Assembly: GCA_003116975.1 (NCBI GenBank)
Contig: BGKB01000031.1
Span: 310,001 to 374,000, forward strand
Length of the DNA: 64,000 bases
Source: Aurantiochytrium sp. KH105
Lineage: Eukaryota > Sar > Bigyra > Thraustochytrida > Thraustochytriidae
Reading direction: 5' to 3'
Below, one piece after another: positions 44,366 through 54,724 of the stretch. Below the pieces are notes generated by a model. The model searched no databases. It was not told where the DNA came from and was given only the letters and a program-made list of their open reading frames with translations. Numbering within the stretch: the first letter of the stretch is position 1; every line of letters starts with the position of its first letter. Made by a program: the position numbers and the translations under genes.

Positions 44366-46738
44366 ATGGCGCGCGAGGGCGCGCAGGGGCAGACGCCCGC
44401 GACGGCGAAGAAGAAGAAGATGACGACGTCGTCCTCGACCGCGAAGAAGAAGAGCGCCAAGAAGCAGACGCCGAGGGACGCCCGCGAGCAGAACGTCATG
44501 GACGAGATCAACGACGACCGCTTCAAGGAGGTCCAGTACAGCGCCAAGTTCGCCAGAAACGCAAAGGATAGCAGCAAGGTCCGTATCGATTCGAGGTTCA
44601 AGCAAATCTTTGAAGACGAAGACTTTGTCAGTGGCGCTGGCCCTCGTGTCGACAAGTACGGCCGCAAGCTCAGCAAGAAGGACCGGGCTCCGGGCGCCGA
44701 CCTCAAACGATACTACAAGCTCGAAAGCGACGACGAAGAAGACCAAGACGATGCAGAGGAGAGCGGCCAGGATGAAGACGCCACAACTGCCAAGGCAAAG
44801 CCTTCCAAGAAGACGCCGTCCAAGACCAAGTCCAAGTCCAACGCCGCCGCCGCCGAGACCGACGATGCGAGCGATGACCGCCTCGCGTACTTGAACAAGC
44901 TCGCGCGCGGTGAGGTTGAGGGCGCTGACTCTGATTCAGATTCGGATTCGGACTCGAGCATTTCCTCATTCGAGGACCTTGAAAATGCTGAAGAAGAGGA
45001 GGAAGAGGAAGAGGACATTCCCGTCGGAGACTCGACCTCGCGAATTGCCGTGCAGAATCTCGACTGGTCTCGTCTGCGCGCCCAGGACATTCTCGTAGCG
45101 CTGCAGTCTTTCTTGCCGGTTGGCGGTGTCATCCGCTCCGTCACAGTGTACCAGAGCGAATTTGGCGAAAAGCGTCTGCAGGAGGAGGAAATGCATGGCC
45201 CTCGTGTCGAGGGCATTGAACGCCGCACGGTCGCCCTCAATGATCCAACAGATTTTGAGCTTGCTGGAGAGCAGGAAGCGAATGAGGGCGCAGACTTTGA
45301 TATGGAAAAACTTCGCAAGTACGAGTTGGACAAGCTCAAGTATTATTTCGCAATTGTCGAGTTCAACTCTGTCGAGGCCGCTGACCACGTGTACAAGGAG
45401 TGCGACGGCGTCGAGTTCGAGCGTTCTTCCATCACATTCGACTTGCGCTTTGTCCCTGACGGTCTCGAGATTGAGCGTCCCGTTCGCGATCGCGTCACCG
45501 ACGTTTCGGAAGACTACCGCGCCCCTGATTTTATCACCAAGGCTTTGCAAAGCACGAAAGTGCAGCTCACGTGGGACGAAGAGGATCACGACCGACTCAA
45601 GCTGCGCAAGTGGCGTGCCAAATCCCAAAAGGGCAAGGAGGAAACTGTAATTGGTGAGCGCGAGCTTGAAGCATTTATTGCGTCTTCCTCGGATGAGGAC
45701 GAAGAGGACGAAGAAGAAGAAGAAGAGGAGGACGAAGAGGATGAGCATGATGTCAGTGCTCGAGCTGGTGGCAGCAAGAAAATGAGAAAGAAAGCGGCCG
45801 CAAGTCGCGGCGATGCCATGGCGTACCGCGCCAGTCTGCGCGCGGCTCTTCTGGCTTCCGACTCGGAAGACGATGACGAGGATGATGACAATGCTGACGA
45901 AGTGCCAAAGAAGAAGAAGAGCGGCGCTACGGCAAGTGACGAGGACTTTGACCACGAATATGTGTTTGTCCCCGAGGACGAAGAAACGAGCGCGACCAAG
46001 AAGAATGCCAAAAAGAACAAGAAACAGCAGCAGCAGGAGCGGCGGCAACAACAAGAAGAGAAGCAGCACGACGTGGAGGCGAGCGCGAACGATGGCTTCA
46101 ATGACACCTTTTTCGCGAGCGAGAGCAAAAAGTCAAAGCGTAAATCAAAGGCGCAAAAACAAAAGGAAGAACAAGAGCGCGAGGACGATAACGACAGCGA
46201 AAACGAAGACATTGACGAGGACGCACGGCGCAAGCGCGAGCAGGCCGAGCTTGAGCTCTTGCTACTTAGTGAGCAGGATCGCAAAAAGGGCAAGGGCTTG
46301 GAAGGTTTTGACTACAAGGCGATTGTTGAAGGCGAGCGTTTGATCAAGAAGAAATCAAAGCTGCGTGGCAAGAAGCGCGAGCGCAAGGAAGAGGCGGTCA
46401 AGGCCGCTCGCGAGGACGACTTTCAGGTGGATACTTCGGACGCTCGGTTTAATACTCTGTACGATGACCCTGACTTTGCCGTCGATCGTACAAACTCCCA
46501 GTACAAGGACACTCGCGGCATGCGTGCCTTCGAGGAAGAGCAGCTGCGCAAACGCGGAGCCAAAAAGGCGCTTCAGCGCCGGGGCGGCGATACCGGGCCT
46601 GGTGCTTCGGGTGCTGGTGCTGGTGCCGACAACACTTCTGATCGCTTACAGACCACGGTGGAGTCTATTAAGCGGAGAGCCAAGGCGCTCGAACAAGCCA
46701 AGGCGTCCAAGAAGAAGAAGTTTGCCGCATCGAAATAG
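44366..46738 (+). CDS. ESF1: ESF1 homolog, nucleolar pre-rRNA processing factor
   Basis: 790 residues; the ATG is in a GCCATGG context. Family knowledge: ESF1 is an essential nucleolar protein that works with the SSU processome in 18S rRNA production. Seen: the N-terminal DDRFKEVQYSAKFA and VRIDSRFKQIFEDEDF motif, acidic Ser/Asp/Glu tracts (for example 190-225), and a diverged RRM-like core at about 225-390 (RIAVQNLDWSRLRAQDILVA, YYFAIVEFNSVEAADHVYKE, GVEFERSSITFDLRFVPDGL). Further Lys/Glu stretches follow, and near 686-720 the C-terminal NUC153 motif (VDTSDARFNTLYDDPDFAVD). Full length, no introns seen. An AATAAA lies 27 bases after the stop. Confidence 0.93.
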   Translation: MAREGAQGQTPATAKKKKMTTSSSTAKKKSAKKQTPRDAREQNVMDEINDDRFKEVQYSAKFARNAKDSSKVRIDSRFKQIFEDEDFVSGAGPRVDKYGRKLSKKDRAPGADLKRYYKLESDDEEDQDDAEESGQDEDATTAKAKPSKKTPSKTKSKSNAAAAETDDASDDRLAYLNKLARGEVEGADSDSDSDSDSSISSFEDLENAEEEEEEEEDIPVGDSTSRIAVQNLDWSRLRAQDILVALQSFLPVGGVIRSVTVYQSEFGEKRLQEEEMHGPRVEGIERRTVALNDPTDFELAGEQEANEGADFDMEKLRKYELDKLKYYFAIVEFNSVEAADHVYKECDGVEFERSSITFDLRFVPDGLEIERPVRDRVTDVSEDYRAPDFITKALQSTKVQLTWDEEDHDRLKLRKWRAKSQKGKEETVIGERELEAFIASSSDEDEEDEEEEEEEDEEDEHDVSARAGGSKKMRKKAAASRGDAMAYRASLRAALLASDSEDDDEDDDNADEVPKKKKSGATASDEDFDHEYVFVPEDEETSATKKNAKKNKKQQQQERRQQQEEKQHDVEASANDGFNDTFFASESKKSKRKSKAQKQKEEQEREDDNDSENEDIDEDARRKREQAELELLLLSEQDRKKGKGLEGFDYKAIVEGERLIKKKSKLRGKKRERKEEAVKAAREDDFQVDTSDARFNTLYDDPDFAVDRTNSQYKDTRGMRAFEEEQLRKRGAKKALQRRGGDTGPGASGAGAGADNTSDRLQTTVESIKRRAKALEQAKASKKKKFAASK

Positions 46739-47326
46739 AATGTTGTAGTCACGATGAAGAGAACAATAAAATAATAACAAGCTCAAGCGTTTGGAGAACA
46801 AGAAGGCAATGAGAAGGTTTACATTTTTATTTACTCTATTCCTCTTTCACTTGTAGTATTTGTTCCGTGCGACCGCGGGTATGGAACACCATGCGTAAGC
46901 GAACTCACAGCCGGTTGTTTCTCTGCCGCTCTGTGTTTCATTCTGCGAATAATGCTTTCTTGACCTCGTGGCTGTTCTTTTGTGATATGGATGCGATACT
47001 TTATCACGTAAAGCAAGGGGAGGAGCGACGTGTGGGGTTCCGAAAACGGGATTCACAGGTTGCAAAGTTGTGAATCACACACCAACAAAATAATGAAAGG
47101 TTGTTATAAAACTATGGTCCTGCAGAGAGCGAGCGAGTGAGAGAGAGAAAAAAGGCGCGCCTGCATCGCCGCGCACATCTGTGAAAAAAGTGAGCGACTG
47201 CGTGCGGCAAGCAAAGAGTCTGTCTGTTTGTCTTTCTCTCTCTCTCTCTCTCTAGTCTTCATACAGGAATGGTAGATGTAGGTTACGTTTTGTTTTGAGT
47301 TTCAGCAGGGGTTGATCTACGGATGT
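46739..47326. other. Convergent 3' spacer, no gene seen
   Basis: 588 bases between the stops of ESF1 and the PX-AGC kinase. It holds the ESF1 AATAAA (46765-46770), AT-rich sequence and a (CT)n run at 47233-47255. No RNA gene recognised. Confidence 0.6.
46765..46770 (+). terminator. Polyadenylation signal AATAAA
   Basis: A canonical AATAAA beginning 27 bases after the ESF1 stop, followed by further A/T-rich sequence. Confidence 0.65.
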
Positions 47327-50300
47327 CTAGTTTTCCGAAAGCGCATGGGGCGCATAGGAGAATCCAGACCAGACGCCCTCCGCTTGCGCAGAGGCGACAA
47401 GAGCCTCGTCCTTGACGCGTGTCTTTGAATCCTTGTAGGCTGGCACACGAGCAGGGAGCGAGGTAAAATTGTAGTCAAAGCATGAGGTGTCGAGCGGCGA
47501 GGAACGCGCGCTCGGGACAAAGGGGGGTTTGATGCGCTTGGCGGCGAGTTTGACAAAGTCGAGCGGAGCAAAGTAAGGATGCTCGCTGATTTCTTTGACG
47601 CCAGCGGCAGAACCGAGTCGCTTGCGCGGGTCCTTGATGAGGAGACTGCGGATGAGCGAACGCGCGTTGCGGCTGACCTCGTTTGCGGGAAATTCAACGT
47701 GGCCCTCGCAGATACCGCGCGTGACGGCTTTTTTATCGTCCGAGTACCAGGGTGGGAGACCGGTGAGCATCTCGTAGAGGACCATGCCGAGGGCCCAGTA
47801 GTCGACGGCAAAGCCGTGACCGGTCTTTTTCAGCATTTCGGGCGACAGGTACTCGGTGGTGCCGACAAAGGAGATGGCACCTTGGTGGGGTTTAGAAATG
47901 CCAATGCGGGCCAACCCGAAGTCAACGAGCTTGACATGGCCCTCGGCGTCGATCATGATGTTTTCGGGTTTGAGGTCGCGGTAGACGCATCCACGTTCGT
48001 GCAAATGGGCAAGAGCCAGAGCACACTCGCCGGCAATAAAGCGTGCGAGTCTGCTGGAGAACTTGCCGTGAACGTCCAAGTGGAAGTACAACTCGCCACC
48101 GGAACAGAATTCTTGGATAAAGAAGAGGTGCGAGTCGGACATGAGAGCGGCCTCGAGGTTGACGATAAAGGGGCATCCGCGCCCCTCAATCATGCATCGC
48201 CGTTCGGTCTCGATGCGGCGCGTTTGTTTGCGACGCACCGTCTCTGCTTTGCCGAGCGCCTTGACGGCAAAGGTCTTGATGGCGGAGGTGGCCTTGTTTG
48301 CCCGAGATGGCGAGGCCGGGCTGTCGACGGCAGCGGGGCCATTCTTGCGGGTGGCCAGAAAGACCTCTCCAAAAGAGCCCTTGCCGATGACCTTGCGCAG
48401 AACGTACTCGTCGGAGACTTCACATGCGGCTGCGGGGCAGGGCGAGGAAGACTCGGGGGTGGGCGTCGAGGTGGGTTCGGGGCGGTGTTCGGCGGGGCAG
48501 CAGATGGGCTTACACGCGGCGGCGTCGCCGCAGTCGGCGCCCTTGGTGGAGGGCGCGCGGCTGTTGACGTCGCAGCACATCATGCCATCGTAGTCAGCGT
48601 CCGAGGTGGCATTTGTTGCGGTGGACATGGCGTTGCTGTTGTTATGCTCGCTGTTGTTGTTGTTGTTGTTGGATCTCGCGGGTGAGGAGGCTGCGGTGGC
48701 TGCGTCGGCTTGGGCGTTGGACCCGGTTTTCTTTTCGCCTTCCTCGTCCGAAGTAAGGTCTGCGTCGGAGCAGAGGGTGCCAGGGCTCGGGCAGCGGCGA
48801 TCGAGGTCGAGAGTGACGATGCGGTCGCCGGGGCAGAGCGGGGAGTGGCCGGCCTTTCCAGAGAGAAAGCTGACGATGGTGTTGCAGAGAAAGTCGCTGC
48901 AGCGTGCGCGGGAGTGCGGGCCGAGCGAGGGGATGCGTGCCCAAAGATCGGCGACGCTGCGCAGCCAAAAGTTGAGTCCCGCGGCGCGCTCGCGCAGGAG
49001 TTGGTCCGACAGTTCGTAGCTGAGCCGCTGGGGCAGCGCGGGCAGGCACTCGACAAAGTCGCGCTGGATCTGGCCCAGGCTGTGCTCGAGCGTGAGGAAG
49101 GCCGAGAAGCGGCGAAAGACCTGCCAGCGCACCTCGCCTCCGCAGTGGACCTCGATGCGGTACACGACGAAGCGCTTGGGCGCCGAGACGGCCGCGAAGC
49201 CGCTGATCGTGAGGCGCGCGTCCCTGACGCGCTTGCGCAGAAGCGCGGCGAGGTCCGCGTCGCTTGCGGCCTGCGACACGACGCGCTTGGGCCCGACCCC
49301 TGCTCCGCCCACCTCTCTCCCGAGCGGCCCGAGGCGCGCAACGGCGCCGCCGGTTGGCCCCTCCTCCTTCTCCTCCTCTCTGCGCCTATTGTTGCCGCTG
49401 CTGTCTCCGGCTTGATGAAGGGGCCCGTCACCGGTCGCCGGCGACGCCGCCGGCGACGTCGCGAGCCCCTGCTTGCTGCCGCCGCCTGCCGCCGCCGCGC
49501 GCTCGTGCGCGGCGCCGGTCTCCGCCGTCGGCATCATCGCCGCCGCCTGCCGCTGCTGCTCCTCGCGCGCGCGCGGGGCGTGCTGCTGCCGCTGCTGCTG
49601 GCCGCGGCCGGTGGTGGTTGGCGCCGCGGTGGTTGGGTTTCTGCCGCTGCTGGTATCGCTGTTACCGCCGCCGCCTCTCGTTTTTCCCCCTTGCTCCCCG
49701 CCTTCTCCCGCTCCCGCCTCTGCCTCTGCCTCTGCCCCTGCCCCTGCCTCGTCTTTTCCTGTTCCCGGAGGGCCACGGGTGGCGGCGGCCTCGCACGAGA
49801 GCGCGGGCGCCACGGACTCCGGCTCAGCCGCTGGTGCCGCGGCGTGCCCTGGGCGCTCGGAGGCCTCGGAGGGCGGCGCCATCGCTGGGAATGCCGGGGC
49901 CGGCGAGCGAGGCCTCGGAGGGGACGCGGATGGAGATGGAGAGGGCGGGGAGAGGCGTGACGAGGCGTCTCTTTGTTGGTCCTGTGTGGCTCGAGCGGCG
50001 TCGCTGTCGCGTGCGGAGGAGTCCTGTGAAGGGGGACAGGCAGAAGCAGGCGACGCCACGGACGATGGCGCCGCGCGAGGAGGAGAACATGGGCACGGGC
50101 CCGTGCTCGACGGCGATGACGATGCAGGTGGTGCCTCGCTCTCGCTCGCTGGGGCAGACATTGTCGCTGGGGCAGACATTGTCGCTGCAGCAGCAGCAGC
50201 AGCAGCCGCCGCATCCGCCGGGCACGCGGGCTGCCGCGCGCTGCTGGCGTGGCTGCTCTGCATGCCGATGCCCGCGAAGAAGAAGTTCTTGCCCGGCAGC

Positions 50301-50893
50301 ACGCGCTTGGCGCCGAGCCCCGACAAGACGCCTCCGCGCTTCATCTGCGGCTGCTGCTGCGCCGCGCGCCTCGGGCGCCTCGCGCCGCCGCGCGCCGCCT
50401 CGTCACGCGCCCCGCGCGCGACCGCCTCCTGCCGGCCCGCCGCGCCCCTGCGCAGCGCGCCCTCTGCGCCTCGCCGCTGCCGCTTGCGCCGCCGCTCCGC
50501 ACGGAGCTCCCGCCGCGCAGCCGCCGCGGCCATGCGCGGTCGCGACGCGGCTCTGGTTGGCTGGCTGCCTGCCTGGCTTGGGGTTTGCTTGCCTCGCCTC
50601 GCCTCGCCTCGCCTCGCCTCGCCTTGCTTTCCTGGCTTCGCCTCGCTCGGGCGGCACGGGCGAGGCACGGGCGCTCGCGCTGCGGATTTCAAAAATGCGA
50701 CGACGATTGCGGCGATGGAGGCGATCGATGGAGGCCGCGCCAGCCAGCCAGCCAGGTCGAAGCGCTCAGGCGGGCCAGGAACTCGCTCGCGAGGGGAGGC
50801 GCGCGCGAGACACGGGCGACTCCACTGCGCTGCGCTGCCTGCTGCGCTGCCTGCTGCGCTGCCTGCTGCGAGCGCGGCGAGGAGTTGGCTCAT
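47327..50893 (-). CDS. PX-domain AGC-family protein kinase
   Basis: 1188 residues if the first in-frame ATG (50893) is used. Other possible starts are ATGs at 50533 and 50344; the frame opens further upstream only with a TTG. PX domain at about 555-680 (KRFVVYRIEVHCGGEVRWQV, then FRRFSAFLTLEHSL). Kinase domain at about 825-1110: glycine loop VIGKGSFGEVFLA, VKAL lysine, YRDLKPENIMID catalytic loop, DFGL, and activation loop FVGTTEYLSPEML. A 20-residue insert separates the glycine loop from the lysine. The AGC tail ends with a hydrophobic motif (WSGFSYAP). PX plus AGC recalls SGK3 and S6K-related kinases, which are recruited to 3-phosphoinositide membranes and activated by PDK1 and TORC2. The N-terminal 550 residues are low-complexity Pro/Ser/Ala/Glu sequence, partly from repeats, so the true N-terminus is uncertain. 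Confidence 0.85.
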   Translation of the reverse strand: MSQLLAALAAGSAAGSAAGSAAQWSRPCLARASPRERVPGPPERFDLAGWLARPPSIASIAAIVVAFLKSAARAPVPRPCRPSEAKPGKQGEARRGEARRGKQTPSQAGSQPTRAASRPRMAAAAARRELRAERRRKRQRRGAEGALRRGAAGRQEAVARGARDEAARGGARRPRRAAQQQPQMKRGGVLSGLGAKRVLPGKNFFFAGIGMQSSHASSARQPACPADAAAAAAAAAATMSAPATMSAPASESEAPPASSSPSSTGPCPCSPPRAAPSSVASPASACPPSQDSSARDSDAARATQDQQRDASSRLSPPSPSPSASPPRPRSPAPAFPAMAPPSEASERPGHAAAPAAEPESVAPALSCEAAATRGPPGTGKDEAGAGAEAEAEAGAGEGGEQGGKTRGGGGNSDTSSGRNPTTAAPTTTGRGQQQRQQHAPRAREEQQRQAAAMMPTAETGAAHERAAAAGGGSKQGLATSPAASPATGDGPLHQAGDSSGNNRRREEEKEEGPTGGAVARLGPLGREVGGAGVGPKRVVSQAASDADLAALLRKRVRDARLTISGFAAVSAPKRFVVYRIEVHCGGEVRWQVFRRFSAFLTLEHSLGQIQRDFVECLPALPQRLSYELSDQLLRERAAGLNFWLRSVADLWARIPSLGPHSRARCSDFLCNTIVSFLSGKAGHSPLCPGDRIVTLDLDRRCPSPGTLCSDADLTSDEEGEKKTGSNAQADAATAASSPARSNNNNNNSEHNNSNAMSTATNATSDADYDGMMCCDVNSRAPSTKGADCGDAAACKPICCPAEHRPEPTSTPTPESSSPCPAAACEVSDEYVLRKVIGKGSFGEVFLATRKNGPAAVDSPASPSRANKATSAIKTFAVKALGKAETVRRKQTRRIETERRCMIEGRGCPFIVNLEAALMSDSHLFFIQEFCSGGELYFHLDVHGKFSSRLARFIAGECALALAHLHERGCVYRDLKPENIMIDAEGHVKLVDFGLARIGISKPHQGAISFVGTTEYLSPEMLKKTGHGFAVDYWALGMVLYEMLTGLPPWYSDDKKAVTRGICEGHVEFPANEVSRNARSLIRSLLIKDPRKRLGSAAGVKEISEHPYFAPLDFVKLAAKRIKPPFVPSARSSPLDTSCFDYNFTSLPARVPAYKDSKTRVKDEALVASAQAEGVWSGFSYAPHALSEN
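50591..50625. repeat. (CCTCG)n pentanucleotide array
   Basis: About six to seven CCTCG units. Inside the longest possible reading of the PX-AGC kinase they would encode an EARRG repeat, which argues that this part may be untranslated and that a downstream ATG is the real start. Confidence 0.8.
50831..50870. repeat. 12-bp GCTGCCTGCTGC tandem repeat, three copies
   Basis: Three near-perfect copies just inside the first in-frame ATG of the PX-AGC kinase gene; translated they give AAGS repeats. Confidence 0.8.
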
Positions 50894-52776
50894 TGCCTGG
50901 CTGGGATGGAGCGTGCATCCGACAGCGACGAACCTGAAGACGAGGGGCCACGACGGAGGGCGCTGCGTCGCCGCGGCCAAAGGAGAAGGAGAGAAGGAGA
51001 GGGAGGGTGGCCCAGCTAGCTCAGGCAGTCAGCGCGGCGCTGAGCCGGCAGAGGGAGGGAGGGAGGCAGGCAGGGAGGGGCAGTGCGGGACTTTCGCGGC
51101 ACCCGGGAAAACATGGCGAAGCGAAACAAGAGAGCGAGGAAGAGAGAGAGAGAGCGAGCAGCCAGCGCGACCAACCCAAGAAAGAAAGAAAGAAAGAAAA
51201 AAGAAAGAAAGGAGGACAGCGAGGAGACAGGGCGGCCGGGCTGGATGCGGATGGCGGATGCGGCGGCCACGGATGGGGCCGGGAGCATGGACTCGCGGCG
51301 GCTGGCCGGCCGGTGCCATGCTTGCGCCTTCTCGACGGACCGGTCGTTTGCTTGGTTGGGGTGGCCCCGCGAGCCTGCGAGCCCGCGAACGTGGACCTCG
51401 CAAACAGAGGACAAACGGACAGACGGCAGCAGCAGCAGACAAACGAACCGTACACAGTAACACAAGGCCACAGATAGTCGGCCGCCGACCGGCCGGTCAG
51501 CCAGGACGGACAGCCAACCAGCCGGACGTCCGGCCGTCCGGCCAGCACAGCCAGCAGACCACTGCTCTGGGCGGGCTCCGGAGACCAGGGAATGGCGAGA
51601 GAACTCGGTCGTGATACCGAGGAGACCGTCTCGATCGCCCCCGCCTCGCATCAAACACTTGATTGACTACCGCTACCAAGCTGCTTCAGCAGCAGCAGCA
51701 CAAGCAGGGCCTCGCCTGGGCCTCCACCGCTCCACACGGTCAGCACATTCGAACTCCCGCGTTGCCCCCTCCCACTCTGCCTCCCTCTTTTCCCACAGCA
51801 TTCCCACAGCTTCCGGCGGCTGCTTCCTCTTCCTTCCTCCCTCTCCTCCTTTTCCCTCTCCCTTTTCTTCTTTCTGTCTCTCTCTCCATCCCTAGTCAAG
51901 AGTCCTGCCCGCTAGGGCGGCCTAAGGTTCCGGTTACGCGGGCGTGGCCTGCGGCTGTGACAAAACAAGCAAGCTTCGAAGGCAAGCGAGTCTGGAGCAG
52001 CCGCCAAGAGCCATTGCAATCCATGGGAGCCAAAGCTAGCGGCTTCCCGGCGCCGCGCTTTCAGCGGCCTCCCTCCGTGCCCTGTCTGCCTGAGGCCAGG
52101 GGTGGATAACGATCGATCGAGCGAGCGAGCGAGCGAGCGGCCGCCGTGCTCGATAACTTCAACAACAACTGCAACAATCTGTGGCTGCTGCTGGTTCGTT
52201 CTCCGACGAAGGCAAGCTCGGCAGGATGGATGGATGGATTTGCAAATGAAGGCACGAATTCGAGCTTTTCCCGCGTTCGCGTTCGCGTTCGCGCTGCAGC
52301 CAGCCAGGCAGATGCTGCAATGCTGCGCCGGGGAAGCGATGTGACGCGATTCGAGATGCGCCTGCCGCCGAGGCGAGACCGCTTGACCGGCCAACCGACC
52401 GACGGAGCAGAGGCACGGGCAACGCGGGCGACTGCGACGCGCACGCGCGTGCAGGGCGACGCAGGCACGGCGGTCGGCCACTGCGGCCGGCATCATGAGG
52501 AGGATGACACAACTTGGCAACGCAAGGCAAGGAAGGAAGATAGTGACGACAGAGCTAGCTAGCGTGCACCCGAATTTGCCAGGCAAGCCAGCAAGCAAGT
52601 CACGTAGTAGTAGTAGTATACTAGGCAACGAACGTGGGCGAGGAAGGAAAGAAGGAAAGGAAAGCAAAGGAAAGATTGCAGAGGAAGGAAAACAATGAAA
52701 GAAGAGCGATCTTCTTTTCCCGTGTCGGTCTGGCCGGTCCGCGGCGCGCAGGTGCAGAGCGACCTCGTGCGCACGA

Positions 52777-52804
52777 ATGGATGGATGGATGGATGGATGG
52801 ATGG
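52777..52804. repeat. (ATGG)n array
   Basis: About seven ATGG units in the gene-free interval. Confidence 0.85.
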
Positions 52805-52980
52805 CCATGGTGGATGTTGAATAGACGGATGGATAATGGGAGGCGAGCGCGAGCTCTCTTCCGGCAAAGCGGAGCCTGACTCGACGCAGACAGGGCGGGC
52901 GACACGCGCGCACACGCACACGCACATGCACACGCACAAGATCGAAAGTTGAATTCACCGCTCCAGCCTCCGCCCCGTCC

Positions 52981-53012
52981 CGACTTGACTCGACTCGACT
53001 CGACTCGACTCG
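52981..53012. repeat. (GACTC)n pentanucleotide array
   Basis: About six GACTC units. The same unit forms the array at 60419-60450. Confidence 0.85.
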
Positions 53013-53084
53013 CGAGGTCGGCCGCGTCGACGGAGACGCAGCATGGGTGGATCCGCCCCAAGCAAAACTGCTCTGGACTACGCG

Positions 53085-53117
<33 letters not shown>
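53085..53117. repeat. (GCAA)n array
   Basis: About eight GCAA units in the gene-free interval. The complementary TTGC unit recurs at 16641-16664 and 63139-63160. Confidence 0.85.
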
Positions 53118-53948
53118 TAGTACAAGCAACTGCGACAACGTGGCAAGCAACAAGCAGCACAAGCACCGCGAGCAGTGCACCTCGGTCGGCCGCGTCGCCT
53201 CGCGTCGGCTTTGCTCTCTGTGCTGCTGCTGCTGCTGCAACTTCGCCAAGAACGAAGCAGGTGGCGGGCGACGGGCCTTCTTTCTCGCGCCGTGTTTTCC
53301 GGTCCGAAGCTGGCCGAGGCCAGCCGCCGTGGCCGGTGGCCGAGGCCTGCACAGCCGCCCCGGCCTCGGTGGCCTGCTGCTGCTCGCTGTCGCTTGCGCC
53401 GCCAGGTGGCTTGCGCCGGGACAGGCAGGGACAGGGAGAGCGAGTCGCGGCCCACCCCGAAATCCGGATCCGCCGGCGACCCGCGAAGTGCTCGCGGCTG
53501 CGGCCGCCAAAGTCCCGGGAGAGGCGCACGGAGGAGGCAGGGGCGGAAAGCAGGAAAAAGCGCGGAAAGCAGGAAAAAGCGCGGAAGTCCAGGAAGAAAG
53601 AAGGAGGCGGAGGGAGATCGAGCGATCTTGGGGAGCGGGCGACATTGGGAGAAAGAAGAGCTTGAGAAGGAGAAGAGCGGCGGGAAGGAGGAGAACGGCG
53701 CCATCGTGAGGCCCGGCGACGACGGGGACGAGGATCGAGGGAGGGAGGGAAGTGGCGGACAGCGATCGCATCGCATCGGCGAGAGCGAAAGCGAAAGCAA
53801 GAGCAGCCAAGCAAGAGAGGCGACGGGCCAGAAGTTGATTGATTGCCATGGCAAATGAATGGATCGATTGTCGAGTGCGAGGCTTGCAGCAGCGAGATGC
53901 ACGCAGACGTGGCACGCTTGTGCAATCGATCGACGGCGATTCATCGAC

Positions 53949-53987
53949 CGTCCGTTCGTCCGTTCGTCCGTTCGTCCGTTCATCCGG
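53949..53987. repeat. (CGTTCGTC)n octamer array
   Basis: Four to five copies of an 8-base CGTTCGTC-type unit. Confidence 0.8.
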
Positions 53988-54724
53988 CGCGCCGCGAGAG
54001 CAGCTGCGAGCAAACATGGGCGGCAGGGCAGGGCAAGATGCTTTTGCGACGCGCGAGCATCGTCGGGCTAGACGGAACGAGAAAAGCACGCTCTGGCAGC
54101 CTCTTGCGGCTCGCGAGGTCCAGACGTGGAGAACGGGCGGGACAAATCGAGGTGATTGATCCCCAACTGCGCCATTCCCCACACTCTTGATGTGAATCAT
54201 CAAGAGCTCGAACGCTGTCTTGCGCTCTTGTCTCTGGCCGCCGCCGACGCGTATACTTGCATGGACGAGGGAGAACTGGCAATTCCTTGCTTGGAGACGA
54301 AGCTGCCGTAGTTACAATCGTTACAGAGGATGGGAAATCTCCATGTGCCTTGCGTTTCCTACCCCTTGTCGCTCTTTCGACTTGCGACCACCGGCTTGGT
54401 GGCTTACTACTTTACTTTGCTACTTGCTTGCTTGGCAGCGAAATGTAGTGTATACATCGATGAACCAGCCGGTGAACTTTCAAAAAGCAACAAAAAAGAT
54501 GGGTCAAAGATCAGATTTCATACAGAGCAAAATTTTAGAAAGGGTGGGTATTGCAGCCCCTCGAAAACAGACAGGCAAAAAAGATAAAGAGGTAGACGAA
54601 AGGTATGCTCCAAAGCCGCGCGCACGAGGTTACAGACAACGCCCCGCGTAGCGAGTAAGCCACTACCGCAAAGAGAAGAAAAAAGAGAGGATTTGTCGTC
54701 GTCCTCGTCGTCAATTATTCATCC

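Larger units (their letters stand above)
50894..54724. other. 3.8-kb gene-free, repeat-rich interval
   Basis: Upstream of the PX-AGC kinase and downstream of the alpha-kinase. A minus-strand frame stays open for over 700 codons (51912-54203) and plus-strand frames for over 200, but the translations are runs such as SIHPSIHPSI, ACLLACLLAC and RVESSRVESS read from tetra- and pentanucleotide arrays, so I call no gene. Arrays: AAAG (51177-51212), GAGC (52111-52139), ATGG (52777-52804), GACTC (52981-53012), GCAA (53085-53117) and CGTTCGTC (53949-53987). Long 5' UTR or non-coding RNA remains possible. Confidence 0.55.

Noticed and set aside
49264-51614. Plus-strand frames of over 550 codons opposite the PX-AGC kinase
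   Set aside because: They are Arg/Ala/Pro-rich shadows of GC-rich coding and repeat DNA; the minus-strand frame holds the PX and kinase motifs.
51912-54203. 763-codon minus-strand open frame
   Set aside because: Its translation is a chain of simple-repeat readings (ACLLACLLAC, SIHPSIHPSI, RVESSRVESS), other frames are equally open, and no domain is visible.
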